From the NCBI GenBank assembly GCA_945878375.1, contig CAMDWG010000014.1:1-64000 (forward strand): a stretch of 64,000 nt of DNA, read 5' to 3'. The position numbers and the translations under genes are program-made. A model generated the notes under the pieces. It was given only the letters and a program-made list of their open reading frames with translations. It was not told the origin of the DNA and searched no databases. This document shows positions 48,421-58,574 of the stretch, piece after piece (position 1 is the first letter of the stretch; each line of letters begins with the position of its first letter). This DNA comes from Roseomonas mucosa (lineage in GTDB: Bacteria > Pseudomonadota > Alphaproteobacteria > Acetobacterales > Acetobacteraceae).

Positions 48421-48936
48421 CGCCAAGACCATGATCATCTGGCGGTTCTCGAGGCGGGGCATGGATTCGACCTTGGTCGTCTCCGCCAGCTCCGTCCGGA
48501 TCCGGTCCAGCACCTTCAGGCCAAGGTCCTGGTGCGCCATCTCGCGGCCGCGGAAGCGGAGCGTGACCTTCACCTTGTCGCCCTCGCCGATGAATTCCTT
48601 CATCTGGCGCATCTTCACATCGTAATCATGGTCGTCGATATTCGGACGGACCTTGATTTCCTTGATCTCGACGACCTTCTGGCGCTTGCGCGCTTCGTTC
48701 GCCTTCTTCTGCTGTTCGTATTTGTACTTGCCATAGTCGAGGATCTTCACGACCGGCGGCACCGCGTTCGGGCTGATCTCGAGCAGGTCGAGCCCGACAT
48801 CATAGGCGCGGATCAGCGCCTCACGCGCGGACATCACGCCCAGCATCTCACCGTCCTGGTCGATCAGGCGCACCTGCGGAACCCGGATCTCCTCATTCAC
48901 CCGCGGGCCGTCACGTGTCGGCAGCTGGGCGGGCAT
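48412..48936 (-). CDS. infC: Translation initiation factor IF-3, 174 aa
   Basis: Prevents premature joining of subunits and checks the start codon. N-terminal domain with [20 protein letters not shown] and [20 protein letters not shown]; linker helix with [21 protein letters not shown]-terminal domain with [20 protein letters not shown]. An ATG start at 48936 is used, unlike the AUU start of E. coli infC, so the classic autoregulation through the rare start is not evident. Downstream of thrS. Confidence 0.95.
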   Translation of the reverse strand: MPAQLPTRDGPRVNEEIRVPQVRLIDQDGEMLGVMSAREALIRAYDVGLDLLEISPNAVPPVVKILDYGKYKYEQQKKANEARKRQKVVEIKEIKVRPNIDDHDYDVKMRQMKEFIGEGDKVKVTLRFRGREMAHQDLGLKVLDRIRTELAETTKVESMPRLENRQMIMVLAPK

Positions 48937-49063
48937 CGGTCCTCGAGGTATGGCGCTCTCCTGTCTCTGTTTCGGGCAATCAGGCTGGTATCCAGCCTTT
49001 CTTTATGGCGTTCCGCACCCGCCGGCGCAACCGGGCCATCGCCCGATGCCGGCGAGGACGGCT

Positions 49064-50998
49064 TCAGGGACGCAGATCGGGCGCGGCGGCTTCGGCCGAA
49101 AGGCGGGCCACGGCTTCGGCCAGCGGGACCGTTTCCTGGTCCCGGCCCGGCAGGCGGCGCAGCACCAGGCTGCGTTCCTCCGCCTCGCGCCGGCCGACCA
49201 CGGCCAGAACGGGCACGCGCTGGTCGATATGGTCCACGATCTTGCGGTTGATCTTCTCGTTCCGCAGGTCGAGCGAGACCGAAAGCCCCGCCTTCTGCAA
49301 CGCCGCCGCCGCTTCCCGCGCGAAGGGCGCGGCATCATCGACGATGGAGGCGACCACCACCTGCACCGGCGCAAGCCACAGCGGGAAGCGCCCCGCATGC
49401 TGCTCGATCAGGATGCCGAGGAAGCGTTCGAACGACCCCAGAATCGCGCGATGCAGCATGACCGGGCGCTTGCGGGTGCCGTCTTCGGCCACGTATTCGG
49501 CGTCCAGCCGCTCGGGCAGGACGAAATCGACCTGCAGCGTACCGCATTGCCAGTCACGGCCGATCGCGTCGCGCAGCACGAATTCCAGCTTCGGGCCGTA
49601 GAAGGCGCCCTCCCCCGGGTTCAGCACATATTCGACGCCGGCGGTCTCGCAGGCCTGCTTCAGCGCGCCCTCAGCCCGGTCCCAGGTCGCGTCGTCACCG
49701 GCGCGGCGCGCGGGGCGGTCGGAGAACTTCACCCGGAAGCTCTCGAAGCCGAGGTCGCGATAGATCGAGGAGAGCAGCGACACGAAGCGCACCGTCTCCG
49801 CCGCGATCTGGTGTTCCTCGCAGAAGATATGCGCGTCGTCCTGGGTGAAGGCGCGGACGCGCATGATGCCGTGCAGGGCGCCGGACGGCTCATAGCGGTG
49901 GCAGGCGCCGAATTCCGCCATGCGAAGCGGCAATTCGCGATAGCTGCGGATGCCCTGGTTGAAGATCTGCACATGGCAGGGGCAGTTCATCGGCTTCAGC
50001 GCCAGGACGCGGTCCTTCTCCGACTCGTCCTCCACCGTCGCGATGAACATGCTCTCGCGGAACTTCTCCCAATGGCCGGAGGCTTCCCACAGCTTGCGGT
50101 CCACCAGCTGCGGCGTCTTCACCTCCTGGTACTCGGCCAGGTCGAGGCGGCGGCGCATATAGGCTTCGACCGTCCGGTACAGGCGCCAGCCCTTCGGGTG
50201 CCAGAAGACGCTGCCGACCGCTTCTTCCTGCAGATGGAACAGGTCCATCTCCTTGCCGATCTTGCGGTGGTCGCGCTTCTCCGCCTCCTCCAGCTGGAGC
50301 AGATAGGAGTCGAGCTCCTTCTGGTCGCGCCAGGCGGTGCCGTAGATCCGGCTCAGCATCGCGTTGCGGTGATCGCCGCGCCAATAGGCGCCGGCCACCT
50401 TCATCAGCTTGAAGGCGGTGCCGACATCGCCGGTGCCGCGCATATGCGGCCCGCGGCACAGATCGACCCAGTCGCCCTGCTTGTAGAGGGTGATGGTCTC
50501 GCCCTGCGGCAGGTCCTGGATCAGCTGGACCTTGTATTTCTCGCCCTTCGCCTCGAACAGCGCCATGGCGTCGTGGCGGGTGGTGACGATCCGCTCGAAG
50601 CCCGCATTCGCCGCGACGATCTCACGCATCTTCGCCTCGATCGCCGGGAAATCCTCGGGCGTGAAGGGCTCGTTGCGGTGGAAGTCGTAATAGAAGCCGT
50701 TCTCGATGGACGGGCCAATGGTCACCTGGGTGCCGGGGAACAGCGCCTGCACGGCTTCCGCCAGCACATGGGCGGCGTCGTGGCGGATCATCTCCAGCGC
50801 CTGGTCGTCCTTGCGGGTGACGAAGCGCAGGCTGGCATCGGCCGCGATCTCATCCGAGAGATCGCGGAGCTTGCCATCCACTTCCATGGCGAGGGCGGCC
50901 TTGGCCAGGCCGGGGCCGATGGAGGCGGCCACCGTCGCACCTGTCACCGGGCCGTCGAAGCTGCGGACGGAACCGTCGGGCAAGGTGATGGCGGGCAT
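49064..50998 (-). CDS. thrS: Threonine-tRNA ligase ThrS, 644 aa
   Basis: Charges tRNA-Thr. TGS domain at residues 1-65, editing domain ([20 protein letters not shown] with the HxxxH motif), then the class II core with MNCPCH (zinc ligand Cys), [19 protein letters not shown] and [10 protein letters not shown] (motif 2 region), and the anticodon-binding domain from [15 protein letters not shown]. Full length. It precedes infC by 127 bases on the same strand. Confidence 0.96.
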   Translation of the reverse strand: MPAITLPDGSVRSFDGPVTGATVAASIGPGLAKAALAMEVDGKLRDLSDEIAADASLRFVTRKDDQALEMIRHDAAHVLAEAVQALFPGTQVTIGPSIENGFYYDFHRNEPFTPEDFPAIEAKMREIVAANAGFERIVTTRHDAMALFEAKGEKYKVQLIQDLPQGETITLYKQGDWVDLCRGPHMRGTGDVGTAFKLMKVAGAYWRGDHRNAMLSRIYGTAWRDQKELDSYLLQLEEAEKRDHRKIGKEMDLFHLQEEAVGSVFWHPKGWRLYRTVEAYMRRRLDLAEYQEVKTPQLVDRKLWEASGHWEKFRESMFIATVEDESEKDRVLALKPMNCPCHVQIFNQGIRSYRELPLRMAEFGACHRYEPSGALHGIMRVRAFTQDDAHIFCEEHQIAAETVRFVSLLSSIYRDLGFESFRVKFSDRPARRAGDDATWDRAEGALKQACETAGVEYVLNPGEGAFYGPKLEFVLRDAIGRDWQCGTLQVDFVLPERLDAEYVAEDGTRKRPVMLHRAILGSFERFLGILIEQHAGRFPLWLAPVQVVVASIVDDAAPFAREAAAALQKAGLSVSLDLRNEKINRKIVDHIDQRVPVLAVVGRREAEERSLVLRRLPGRDQETVPLAEAVARLSAEAAAPDLRP

Positions 50999-51123
50999 CG
51001 GGATCGGGACCTCTCCGGCCGCGCGAAGCCGGCCGCCGGCAGGACGCGCGGCGCCGCGGGCTTGGCGGGCGTTCGCTCTAGGGTGGGGCCGCGCCCGGCG
51101 TCAAGCGGCAGGGGCCGGCCGGA

Positions 51124-51510
51124 TCAGTAAGCCGCGTAGGACTTCTCCTCGACCAGCGCGCTGCCGAGCTTCAGGTTGATTTCCTTCTTCAGCGCCGCGC
51201 GGCGGTCGTTGGTGAAGTAGACCGCGCGCGCCAGCCGGACGAAATCGGCGCCGAAATCGCTGCGCCGCTCCTGCTCGCGGATCTCGTCCTCGATGTCCCA
51301 CAGCTCTTCGTTCACCTTGCGAAGGCCAGCGATGGCCTCGGCGATGGCGGTCTCATCCGGCACCGCCTGCCGCCAGGCGGCCAGCAGCGCCGCATGCTCG
51401 GTCGCAACATTGGCGCGCTTCGCCTCATCCGCGATGCGGGCGAGCTTGATCTCGAGGATGGTGAGCTTGTCGATCACTTCGCCGGCGGAAGCGGGGATGG
51501 TCAAGTTCAT
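51124..51510 (-). CDS. DUF6165 family protein, 128 aa
   Basis: A small soluble helical protein with SAGEVIDKLTILEIKLARIA at the N-terminus and FVRLARAVYFTNDRRAALKK near the C-terminus, matching what I remember of the DUF6165 family, which often accompanies glycosyltransferase genes. Function unknown. It lies seven bases after the GT9 gene and is the third gene of the GT4-GT9-DUF6165 operon. Confidence 0.75.
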   Translation of the reverse strand: MNLTIPASAGEVIDKLTILEIKLARIADEAKRANVATEHAALLAAWRQAVPDETAIAEAIAGLRKVNEELWDIEDEIREQERRSDFGADFVRLARAVYFTNDRRAALKKEINLKLGSALVEEKSYAAY

Positions 51511-51517
51511 GGCGGGA

Positions 51518-52486
51518 TCATCCAGGGGAAGACGAAGGATCGGTGCGCCCCGGCTCCGACCCGGTCAAGGGCAGGAGGGCCGACAACGCCGCGCGAACCT
51601 CGGCCGGCGGAAGCTCCGCCAGGTCGCGCGCGGCCAGCACGGTGGTGCTCGGGCCCTGCGGGCGGTGGATCGCGGCGTCGCTGCGCGGGCCGAACAGCGC
51701 CAGCGTCGGGCAGCCCATGGCGGCGATCAGGTGCAGCGGGCCGGTGTCGTTGCCCACCGCGAATTCCGCCCGCCGCGCAAGCCCGGCCAGCACCGGCGGC
51801 GGGCTGCGATCGCCGGTCAGGTCGATGGTGCCGGGGGCGGCGGCGCAGATTGATGCGGCGAGCTCCCGCTCCGCTGGCCCGCCCACCACCACCGCCGGCA
51901 GGGCGATGATGCGGGCGAGCTCCGCGTAATGCGCGGCCGGCCAGCGCTTCTCCGGCGCCCGTGCCGAGGCGCCGGGCACCATCAGCCAGAAATGCTCCGG
52001 CAGGCCGAGCCCCGAGACATCCGCTGCCAGCCAGTCCCGCTCCGGCTCCGGGAAATGGGTGATGCCCGCGATACGAAGCTGTTCCCGCTGGCGCGGCAGG
52101 GTCAGCAGGCGGGTGCGCTGCGGCGTGTCGTGCCGGTGCGACGCCCCGCGCGCGATGCCCGACCATTCCACGCCCCGCCCGACGCCCAGCCGGTACAGCG
52201 AGGACCGGCGCGAGGTTTGCAGATCATAGACCCGGTCGAAGCGCCCGCCGCGCAGCCGGCGCGCCAGCCGCCACACCGCGCCGATATCCCGCCAGGCGGG
52301 GCGCCCGCCGGACCAGACCTCGTCGAACCAGGGCGACGCCTCGGTCAGTTGCACGAAGGGCGCCGTGGTCAGCAGCGTTACATGCGCGCCCGTATGATGC
52401 GCCCGGATCGCGGCGAAGGCGGGGAAGCTCTGCATCATGTCGCCGAAGGCGCCGAGGCGGATGACGAGGATGCGCCGGGCGGTCAC
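51518..52486 (-). CDS. Glycosyltransferase family 9 (heptosyltransferase-like), 322 aa
   Basis: A GT-B enzyme of the ADP-heptose:LPS heptosyltransferase family. RRILVIRLGAFGDMMQSFPA is the typical N-terminus and FAVGNDTGPLHLIAAMGCPT the conserved C-terminal donor-side motif. Soluble, inner face of the membrane. It presumably adds a sugar to lipopolysaccharide core or a related glycan together with the upstream GT4. Its start overlaps the GT4 stop (ATGA). Confidence 0.9.
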   Translation of the reverse strand: MTARRILVIRLGAFGDMMQSFPAFAAIRAHHTGAHVTLLTTAPFVQLTEASPWFDEVWSGGRPAWRDIGAVWRLARRLRGGRFDRVYDLQTSRRSSLYRLGVGRGVEWSGIARGASHRHDTPQRTRLLTLPRQREQLRIAGITHFPEPERDWLAADVSGLGLPEHFWLMVPGASARAPEKRWPAAHYAELARIIALPAVVVGGPAERELAASICAAAPGTIDLTGDRSPPPVLAGLARRAEFAVGNDTGPLHLIAAMGCPTLALFGPRSDAAIHRPQGPSTTVLAARDLAELPPAEVRAALSALLPLTGSEPGRTDPSSSPG

Positions 52487-53604
52487 GGCAGCAAGTCCCG
52501 GTAAACGCCGATGGTCGCGGCCTGCATCGCCGCGGTGGTGTAGTCCCGCAGCACCGCGTCCCGCGCCCGCGCGCCGGCGGCATCCCGCTCGGCCTCCGGC
52601 ATCGCGAGGATGCGGGCCAGCGCATCCGCCAGCGCGGCCGGGTCGCCGGGGGGCACGCGCCAGCCGGTGACGCCGTCCGCCACCGTCTCCCGCGGGCCAC
52701 CGAGGTCGGAGGCGATGACGGGCCGCGCCATGGCCTGCGCCTCGATCACCGTGCGCCCGAAGGCCTCGGCATCGGTGCTGGCATGGACCACGACATCGGC
52801 CGCGCGCAGCGCGACATCCAGCGCATCGACATGCCCCGCGAGCACCAGCCGCTGGCCCAGCCCGAGTGCCGAAGCGCGGTCCTGCAATTCCCGCGTGAAG
52901 GCCTCGCCGCCGCCGCCGGCCAGGACGCCGATCACCCCCGGCAGGCGCGCCAGCGCCTCCACCAGCACCATCTGCCCCTTCCAGCGTGTCAGCCGCCCGG
53001 GCAGCAGCACGATCTTCTGACCCGGCGCCGCGCCCCAGGCCTCCCGCAGCGCCAGCACCCGCGCGGCCGGCACCGCAGCGGGGTCGAAGCGGCGCGGATC
53101 GACGCCGCGCGGGATCAGCCGGATCCGGGATGGCGGCGTGCCATGACGCTCTGCCACCAGATCCGCGATGAAGCGGCTGATCGCGATCACCCGCTCACCG
53201 CGCGCCATGACGGAATTGTAGAAACGCTTGCCAGGGAAGCCCTCGTTGTAAGCGCCGTGGTAGGTGGTCACGAAGCGTGCCCCGCTGCGCCGGGATGCGA
53301 GCAGGGCCGACCAGGCGGGCGCGCGGGAGCGGGCGTGGATGATCGCCACATCCTCCCGCCGGATCAGCGCCGTCAGCGCGGCGGCGTTGCGCCAGAGGCC
53401 CGCAGGCGACTTGGTATCGAGCGGCAGCGCCACATGCTCGCCACCGACGCGGGCGACCTCGGCCACCAGCGGCCCGCCAGCGGAGGCGACCAGCGCACGG
53501 TAGCCCGCGGCCGCGATGGCTTCCGCGATCTCCACCGTGCCGCGCTCCACCCCGCCCGAGACGAGGGCCGGCAGGATCTGGAGGATGGCGGGCGGGCGCG
53601 GCAT
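52483..53604 (-). CDS. Glycosyltransferase family 4, 373 aa
   Basis: Retaining GT-B glycosyltransferase. N-terminal LQILPALVSGGVERGTVEIA; C-terminal donor-binding region with PGRLTRWKGQMVLVEALARL and the family EX7E stretch DAEAFGRTVIEAQAMARPVI. ATG 53604 is chosen (MPRPPAILQILP); the frame stays open far upstream on the minus strand opposite another gene. First gene of the sugar-transfer operon. Confidence 0.9.
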   Translation of the reverse strand: MPRPPAILQILPALVSGGVERGTVEIAEAIAAAGYRALVASAGGPLVAEVARVGGEHVALPLDTKSPAGLWRNAAALTALIRREDVAIIHARSRAPAWSALLASRRSGARFVTTYHGAYNEGFPGKRFYNSVMARGERVIAISRFIADLVAERHGTPPSRIRLIPRGVDPRRFDPAAVPAARVLALREAWGAAPGQKIVLLPGRLTRWKGQMVLVEALARLPGVIGVLAGGGGEAFTRELQDRASALGLGQRLVLAGHVDALDVALRAADVVVHASTDAEAFGRTVIEAQAMARPVIASDLGGPRETVADGVTGWRVPPGDPAALADALARILAMPEAERDAAGARARDAVLRDYTTAAMQAATIGVYRDLLP

Positions 53605-53757
53605 GCGCGCTCCCGTTAACGCCAAGGCGCCGCGCCGCCTACCCCCCGGGCTGGCTGGGCGCGGTGGGCTGGCTTTCCAACGGGGCCAACAAACGCCTTT
53701 CCCGACCACCCCTCGTCGCCTATCTACCGGCCGAGCCCATTCGGACACCCCGCCCAG

Positions 53758-54633
53758 ATGCCCGACGCCGCCCTCGACATCATCCCGCGCGACCTGCGCT
53801 TCGACCTGGTTGAGAACGCGGATGCGGCGTGGTTCGACGGCGATCCGCTGAAATCCGCCATCATGGACGGCTTCGCCGTGCTGCTGCCGGAGGGCGAGCG
53901 GTTCTTCATCCGCTCGTTGCGACATTATGTGGATCGGGTTGGCGATCCCGTGGTGCGGCAGGACATCCAGGGCTACGCCGTGCAAGAAGCGTTCCACACC
54001 CGGGAGCACGAAGCCTACAATCAGGCGCTGCGGAAGCTTGGCCAAGACGTCGATTCGATGGAAGCGGCGGTGCGGGCGAAGCTCGCCGACGTCAAGGGTC
54101 CGTTCCCCCGCCTGCTGGTCACCTGCGCGATCGAGCAGATGACCTACGCCTTCGCCCGCTTCAACCTGTCCCGTCCCGCGCTGATGCAGGATTCGCGACC
54201 GGCCTATCGCCGGCTCTGGATCTGGCATGCGCTGGAGGAACTCGAGCATTCCGCAGTGTCGCTGCGCGTGCTGCGCGCGGCCACGCCGGACCTGCCCGGC
54301 TGGAAGCGCTACTTCGCGCGGGTGGCCGTGATGAACGTGGTGCTCGCCCGCTTCCTGCCCATGGCCTCGCGCAACATCACCGCCATGGCGCGGGCTTCCG
54401 GCGTGCAAATGGGCGTGCGGAGTTGGCTGCGCGTGCTCTGGCTGCTGCTCGGGCAGCCCGGCTTCCTGCGCGCCGCGCTGCCGCCGCTGCTGGCCTATTA
54501 CCGGCCGGGCTACACCGGGCAGCGGGCCGCGGATGTCGCGCTCGTTCAGCAGGGCCGCGCGGCGCTGGCGGCGGAACTCGGCACCGAATTCGCCTCAGGC
54601 GCCGCCCGCATGCCGGCACGCGCTGCGGCCTGA
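53758..54633 (+). CDS. Predicted metal-dependent hydrolase (PF10118 type), 291 aa
   Basis: Matches the PF10118 family of helical, presumably metal-binding proteins. Potential ligands are in VQEAFHTREHEAYN and WHALEELEHSAVSL, with conserved histidines and glutamates. Two hydrophobic helices in the C-terminal third suggest membrane association. The substrate is unknown. The stop overlaps the methyltransferase start by one base (TGATG). Confidence 0.82.
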   Translation: MPDAALDIIPRDLRFDLVENADAAWFDGDPLKSAIMDGFAVLLPEGERFFIRSLRHYVDRVGDPVVRQDIQGYAVQEAFHTREHEAYNQALRKLGQDVDSMEAAVRAKLADVKGPFPRLLVTCAIEQMTYAFARFNLSRPALMQDSRPAYRRLWIWHALEELEHSAVSLRVLRAATPDLPGWKRYFARVAVMNVVLARFLPMASRNITAMARASGVQMGVRSWLRVLWLLLGQPGFLRAALPPLLAYYRPGYTGQRAADVALVQQGRAALAAELGTEFASGAARMPARAAA

Positions 54634-55472
54634 TGGCTGCCCCCCTTTTCGCCCGCCTGCTCCGAGCGACGGAACGCGGCGCCTTCCCGCGCACCCGGCG
54701 CTTTATCTGGAAACGGGTCTACAGTGTGCTGTCCTCCACCTGGACCGATCCGGGGTGGCGGTTCATGAACTATGGCTGGCTGCCACCCGAGCCGGGCTTT
54801 GTCCTGCCCGCGTCGGAGGAAGCGGACCGCGCCTTCATCGGGCTCTACCACCAGGCGATCGATGGGCTCGCGCTGCACGGCGCCCGGATACTCGAAGTTG
54901 GCAGCGGGCGCGGCGGGGGCGCGGCCTGGATGGCGCGGCGGTCCGGCGTGGCGGGCGTGATCGGCGTTGATCTGTCGCCCCGCACGGTCGCGCGCGCCGC
55001 CCAGCTGCACGGGAATGTGCCCCATCTATCTTTTCGGGTCGGCGATGCGGAGGCACTGCCCTTCCCCGATGCCAGCTTCGACGGCGTGGTGAACATCGAA
55101 TCCTCGCATTGCTACGGCAGCATGCCGCGCTTCGCGGCCGAGGTGGCGCGCGTGCTGAAGCCCGGCGGCTGGTTCGGCTGGGCCGACATGCGAAGCCCCG
55201 CCATGCTGCCCGATCTCGACCGCGCCTTCGCGGAGGCCGGCCTGCTGCAAGAGGCAGAACATGACCTGACCGCGGGCGTGGTGCGCGCGCTGGAGGCGAC
55301 GGAGGCGCGCAAGCAGGGCACGGTGGCACGGTTCCGTCTCGTCGCCCCCCTGCTGCGCGAATTCGGCGGCATGCAGGGCTCACTCTTGCAGGGGGCGCTC
55401 CGGCGCCGCACCGTGGTCTACCTCGCCAGGCGCTATCGCCGGCCGATGTCCGAAGCGGTCGCGCATCGCTAG
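54633..55472 (+). CDS. SAM-dependent class I methyltransferase, 279 aa
   Basis: Motif I ILEVGSGRGGGAAWM is at residues 86-100 and the acidic post-I residue in GVIGVDLSP follows; GDAEALPFPDASFDGVVNIE and RVLKPGGWFGWADM are later motifs of the ubiquinone/sterol-type methyltransferases. The N-terminal 60 residues are specific to a small-molecule subgroup. Coupled to the metal-dependent hydrolase, suggesting lipid-like substrates; this is inference. Confidence 0.88.
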   Translation: MAAPLFARLLRATERGAFPRTRRFIWKRVYSVLSSTWTDPGWRFMNYGWLPPEPGFVLPASEEADRAFIGLYHQAIDGLALHGARILEVGSGRGGGAAWMARRSGVAGVIGVDLSPRTVARAAQLHGNVPHLSFRVGDAEALPFPDASFDGVVNIESSHCYGSMPRFAAEVARVLKPGGWFGWADMRSPAMLPDLDRAFAEAGLLQEAEHDLTAGVVRALEATEARKQGTVARFRLVAPLLREFGGMQGSLLQGALRRRTVVYLARRYRRPMSEAVAHR

Positions 55473-55643
55473 GTCAGGCCGGAACAAGGCACCCGCGGAC
55501 AGCGCGTCTCGTCGCCAGGCCTGGCATCGCCCTCCCCTGCTCGGCAGGGCGCGCAGCCCTGCGGCGGCGTGGGCAACGCCGCCTCCCCCCTTCCCCGCCG
55601 CGCCCGCCGCGCTAGGCTGGGGCCGCCAAGGGGGATCGTACCG

Positions 55644-56804
55644 ATGCCGGACAACACAGCACTGCCCGCGGATATCGCGTTGGGCAGCTTCGCCCTGCGG
55701 GTGATGACGCCAGACGGGCCATCGGTCTTCGCGCTGCTGAACGGCGCGTCCTTCGACATGACCCCGGCGTTTGGCACCTGCAGCGCCTGGCTGAACAGCG
55801 AGGATCCGCTGGCCGCGATCCGCAGCCATGGCGTGCCGGCCACGCTCGACCTGCCGGCGGCGCTGGCGAACGCGCATCACGCGGCGCGCGATCCGGCGAA
55901 GCCCTTCCTGCTGGCCCCGATCGACCTGCAGGCGATCAAGGCGGCCGGGGTGACCTATGTGCGCTCCATGCTCGAACGCGTGATCGAGGAACGCTGCCGC
56001 GGCGATGCCAGCCAGGCCGAGGCGGTGCGGGCCGAGGTCCGCGCGATCATCGGCGACGACCTGTCGAACCTCGTCCCCGGAAGTCCGGAAGCGCGGCGCG
56101 TGAAGGACGCGCTGGTGGCGAAGGGGTGGTGGAGCCAGTATCTCGAAGTCGGCATCGGCCCGGATGCGGAGATCTTCACTAAGGCGCCGGTCCTGTCGGC
56201 GGTCGGCACCGGCGCCAAGGTCGGCGTGCATCCAATGAGCTCCTGGTCGAATCCGGAACCGGAAGCGGTGATGGTGGTGAATGGGCGCGGCCGGATCGTC
56301 GGCGCCACGCTCGGCAACGATGTGAACCTGCGCGACGTGGAAGGCCGCAGCGCGCTGCTGCTGGGCCGCGCCAAGGACAACAACGCCAGCTGCGCCCTCG
56401 GGCCGCTGATCCGGCTGTTCGATGCGGGCTTCACGCTGGAGGATGTGCGGCAGGCGGAGCTCCGCGTGACCATCACCGGGCGCGACGGCTTCACGCTGGA
56501 CGAACGCGGCATGGTCGGCGCCATCGCGCGCGACCCGGCGGATGTGGTCGGGCAGATGATCGGCGCGCATCACCAGTATCCGGATGGCGCGGTGCTGTTC
56601 CTCGGCACCCCCTTCTCGCCGGCCAAGGATCGCGGCGCGCCGGGGATGGGCTTCACCCATCGCGATGGCGATGTGGTGCGGATCGCCTCCGCCCGGCTCG
56701 GCGCGCTGGAGAATGAGGTGGATCGCACCGATGAATGCCCGCCCTGGACCTTCGGCATCGGCGCGCTGATGACGAATCTCGCGAAACGCGGCCTCCCACG
56801 ATGA
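55644..56804 (+). CDS. Fumarylacetoacetate hydrolase family protein, 386 aa
   Basis: FAH-fold enzyme for a diketo or keto-acid substrate. The metal-binding region contains YLEVGIGPDAEIFTKAPVLS, VVNGRGRIVGATLGNDVNLR and SALLLGRAKDNNASCALGPL. The N-terminal 100 residues are a family-typical separate domain. ATG 55644. Followed by an alpha/beta hydrolase whose start overlaps its stop. Confidence 0.85.
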   Translation: MPDNTALPADIALGSFALRVMTPDGPSVFALLNGASFDMTPAFGTCSAWLNSEDPLAAIRSHGVPATLDLPAALANAHHAARDPAKPFLLAPIDLQAIKAAGVTYVRSMLERVIEERCRGDASQAEAVRAEVRAIIGDDLSNLVPGSPEARRVKDALVAKGWWSQYLEVGIGPDAEIFTKAPVLSAVGTGAKVGVHPMSSWSNPEPEAVMVVNGRGRIVGATLGNDVNLRDVEGRSALLLGRAKDNNASCALGPLIRLFDAGFTLEDVRQAELRVTITGRDGFTLDERGMVGAIARDPADVVGQMIGAHHQYPDGAVLFLGTPFSPAKDRGAPGMGFTHRDGDVVRIASARLGALENEVDRTDECPPWTFGIGALMTNLAKRGLPR

Positions 56805-56824
56805 CCACCACGCGGCCTCCCACG

Positions 56825-57562
56825 ATGAAGGAGGAACGCGGCCGGCTGGACGGCCGCCTGGCCTGGGCCCGGCTGCCGGGCACCCAGCCGGGCGTGGTCT
56901 TCCTGCCGGGCTTCCGATCCGACATGGAAGGCTCCAAGGCCGTCGCGCTGCGCGCCCATTGCGCCGCGACGGGGCGCGCCCTGCTGCGCTTCGACTATGG
57001 CGGCCATGGCACGAGCGCCGGGCGGTTCGAGGATGGCACGATCGGGCAATGGGCGGCGGATGCCATCGCCGTGCTGGATGCGCTGACGGAGGGGCCGCAG
57101 CTTCTGGTCGGCTCCTCCATGGGGGGCTGGATCGCGCTGCTGGTGGCCCGTGCGCGGCCCGCGCGCGTGGCGGGGCTGATCGGCCTCGCCCCCGCCCCCG
57201 ATTTCACCACCGAACTGATGTGGCCCGCCTTCAACCCATCGCAGCGCGCCGAGATCATGGAACGCGGCGTGCTCCACCTGCCCTCCCAATACGGAGAGCC
57301 CACGCCGATCACCCGTGCGCTGATCGAGGATGGCCCGCGTCACAACCTGCTCGGTGCGCCGATCCCGCTGCGCTGCCCGGTCCGCATCCTGCACGGCATG
57401 CGCGACCCCGACGTGCCCTGGCGCCACGCGCTGCGCCTGGTGGACGCGCTGGAGGGCGATGATGTGCGCCTGCACCTGATCAAGGATGGCGACCACCGGC
57501 TGAGCCGGCCAGAGGACCTCGCCCTGCTGACCCAGACGCTGGATCAACTGCTGGAGGGCTGA
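56825..57562 (+). CDS. Alpha/beta hydrolase, 245 aa
   Basis: Serine hydrolase with the nucleophile in GSSMG (Ser98), acid in MRDPDVPW and base in KDGDHRLS. Similar to the short-chain esterase/BAAT-like group. ATG 56825 is listed, but ATG 56801, which overlaps the previous stop, is in the same frame: an 18-bp duplication (56788-56805 and 56811-56828) has copied the start junction. Convergent with the following gene, overlapping by 19 bases. Confidence 0.88.
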   Translation: MKEERGRLDGRLAWARLPGTQPGVVFLPGFRSDMEGSKAVALRAHCAATGRALLRFDYGGHGTSAGRFEDGTIGQWAADAIAVLDALTEGPQLLVGSSMGGWIALLVARARPARVAGLIGLAPAPDFTTELMWPAFNPSQRAEIMERGVLHLPSQYGEPTPITRALIEDGPRHNLLGAPIPLRCPVRILHGMRDPDVPWRHALRLVDALEGDDVRLHLIKDGDHRLSRPEDLALLTQTLDQLLEG

Positions 57563-58416
57563 CCTTCGGCGGTGAGGATCCGACGCAGGCCCTCCCGATA
57601 GGTCGGGCAGCGCCAGGCAATGCTGAGCGCGGCCTTGGTCGCCGCATTGACGACGCGGCGATTCTCAGACCAGAAGGACAGCGCCATCGGGGACATGCGG
57701 GCGCGCGCCTCCTCGAAGGGGATGGCCAGCGGCGGTTCAAGACCGAGCAGCCGCGCGGCTTCCGCCACCACATCGGCGCTCGGCGCGGGTTCGTCATCGA
57801 CCAGATGCAGCACGCGCACCGCATCCGGGCGCAGCGCGCCCGCGACGACGGCCAGGGCGATATCGTCGCGGTGGATGCGGCTGAAGGAATGGCCCGGCTT
57901 CACCACCCGCCGCGCGACGCCGGCGCGCAATTCGTCGAAGCTGCTGCGGCCGGGCCCGTAGATGCCGCCGACCCGGAAGATGTCGAGCGCCGCGCCCCGC
58001 GCCGCCGCCGCCGCGCGCCAGGCTTCTTCCGCCGCCAGCCGCCGGACAGAACGTGGCTGGCCCGGCGCGGGGGGCGTCGCCTCATCCACCTCGGCCCCGC
58101 CGCGATCGCCATAGACGCCGGTGGTGGAGAGATAGCCGATCCAGCCCAGCCCCGGCGCCGCCGCGATCGCGGCGGCATGCGCGGCCAGCACCGGATCGCC
58201 GGCTTCCTCGGGCGCTGCCGTGACGACCAGATGGGTGGCCGCACCGATGGACGCGGCAGCCTCGGCGAAGGCGACCACAGCGACGCCGGCCGGTGCGCGG
58301 GCGGTGCTGGGGTCGCGGGCCGTGCCGATGACCCGGAAGCCCGCCGCCACCGCCTCCGCCGCGATTGCCGCCCCGGCATAGCCGAGTCCCGCCATAACCA
58401 TCCGTCGTTCCGTCAT
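57544..58416 (-). CDS. NAD(P)-dependent epimerase/dehydratase-like protein, 290 aa
   Basis: Extended short-chain dehydrogenase of the YeeZ/atypical type. The nucleotide-binding motif VMAGLGYAGAAIA is at residues 8-20, GYLSTTGVYGDRGG is the active-site region (Tyr of the usual YxxxK is replaced by an arrangement common in atypical members), and DIFRVGGIYGPGRSSFDELR is a late motif. Starts at ATG 58416; ATG 58398 is possible. The substrate is unknown. Confidence 0.82.
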   Translation of the reverse strand: MTERRMVMAGLGYAGAAIAAEAVAAGFRVIGTARDPSTARAPAGVAVVAFAEAAASIGAATHLVVTAAPEEAGDPVLAAHAAAIAAAPGLGWIGYLSTTGVYGDRGGAEVDEATPPAPGQPRSVRRLAAEEAWRAAAAARGAALDIFRVGGIYGPGRSSFDELRAGVARRVVKPGHSFSRIHRDDIALAVVAGALRPDAVRVLHLVDDEPAPSADVVAEAARLLGLEPPLAIPFEEARARMSPMALSFWSENRRVVNAATKAALSIAWRCPTYREGLRRILTAEGQPSSS

Positions 58417-58574
58417 CCTTGACACATGGACCGGCGAAAGCCGGACGGAAAGGGCTGCCGGCCCGGGCGCCCAAGACCAGCAGGCGCGGGGTGCGATGCA
58501 ATTCGGCAACACGTGATGTGCGCCCGCAACGCCGAACTGGCGGTTCTCCACCTCGGCCGCTATGAATCGGGGCG

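Noticed and set aside
48975-49005. Hairpin AGGCTGG/CCAGCCT followed by T residues as a plus-strand terminator
   Set aside because: No plus-strand gene ends here; on the minus strand it lies in the thrS-infC gap without a T-run, so at most a leader structure.
48950-51130. Plus-strand frame opposite thrS
   Set aside because: Antisense of ThrS with shadow-frame composition.
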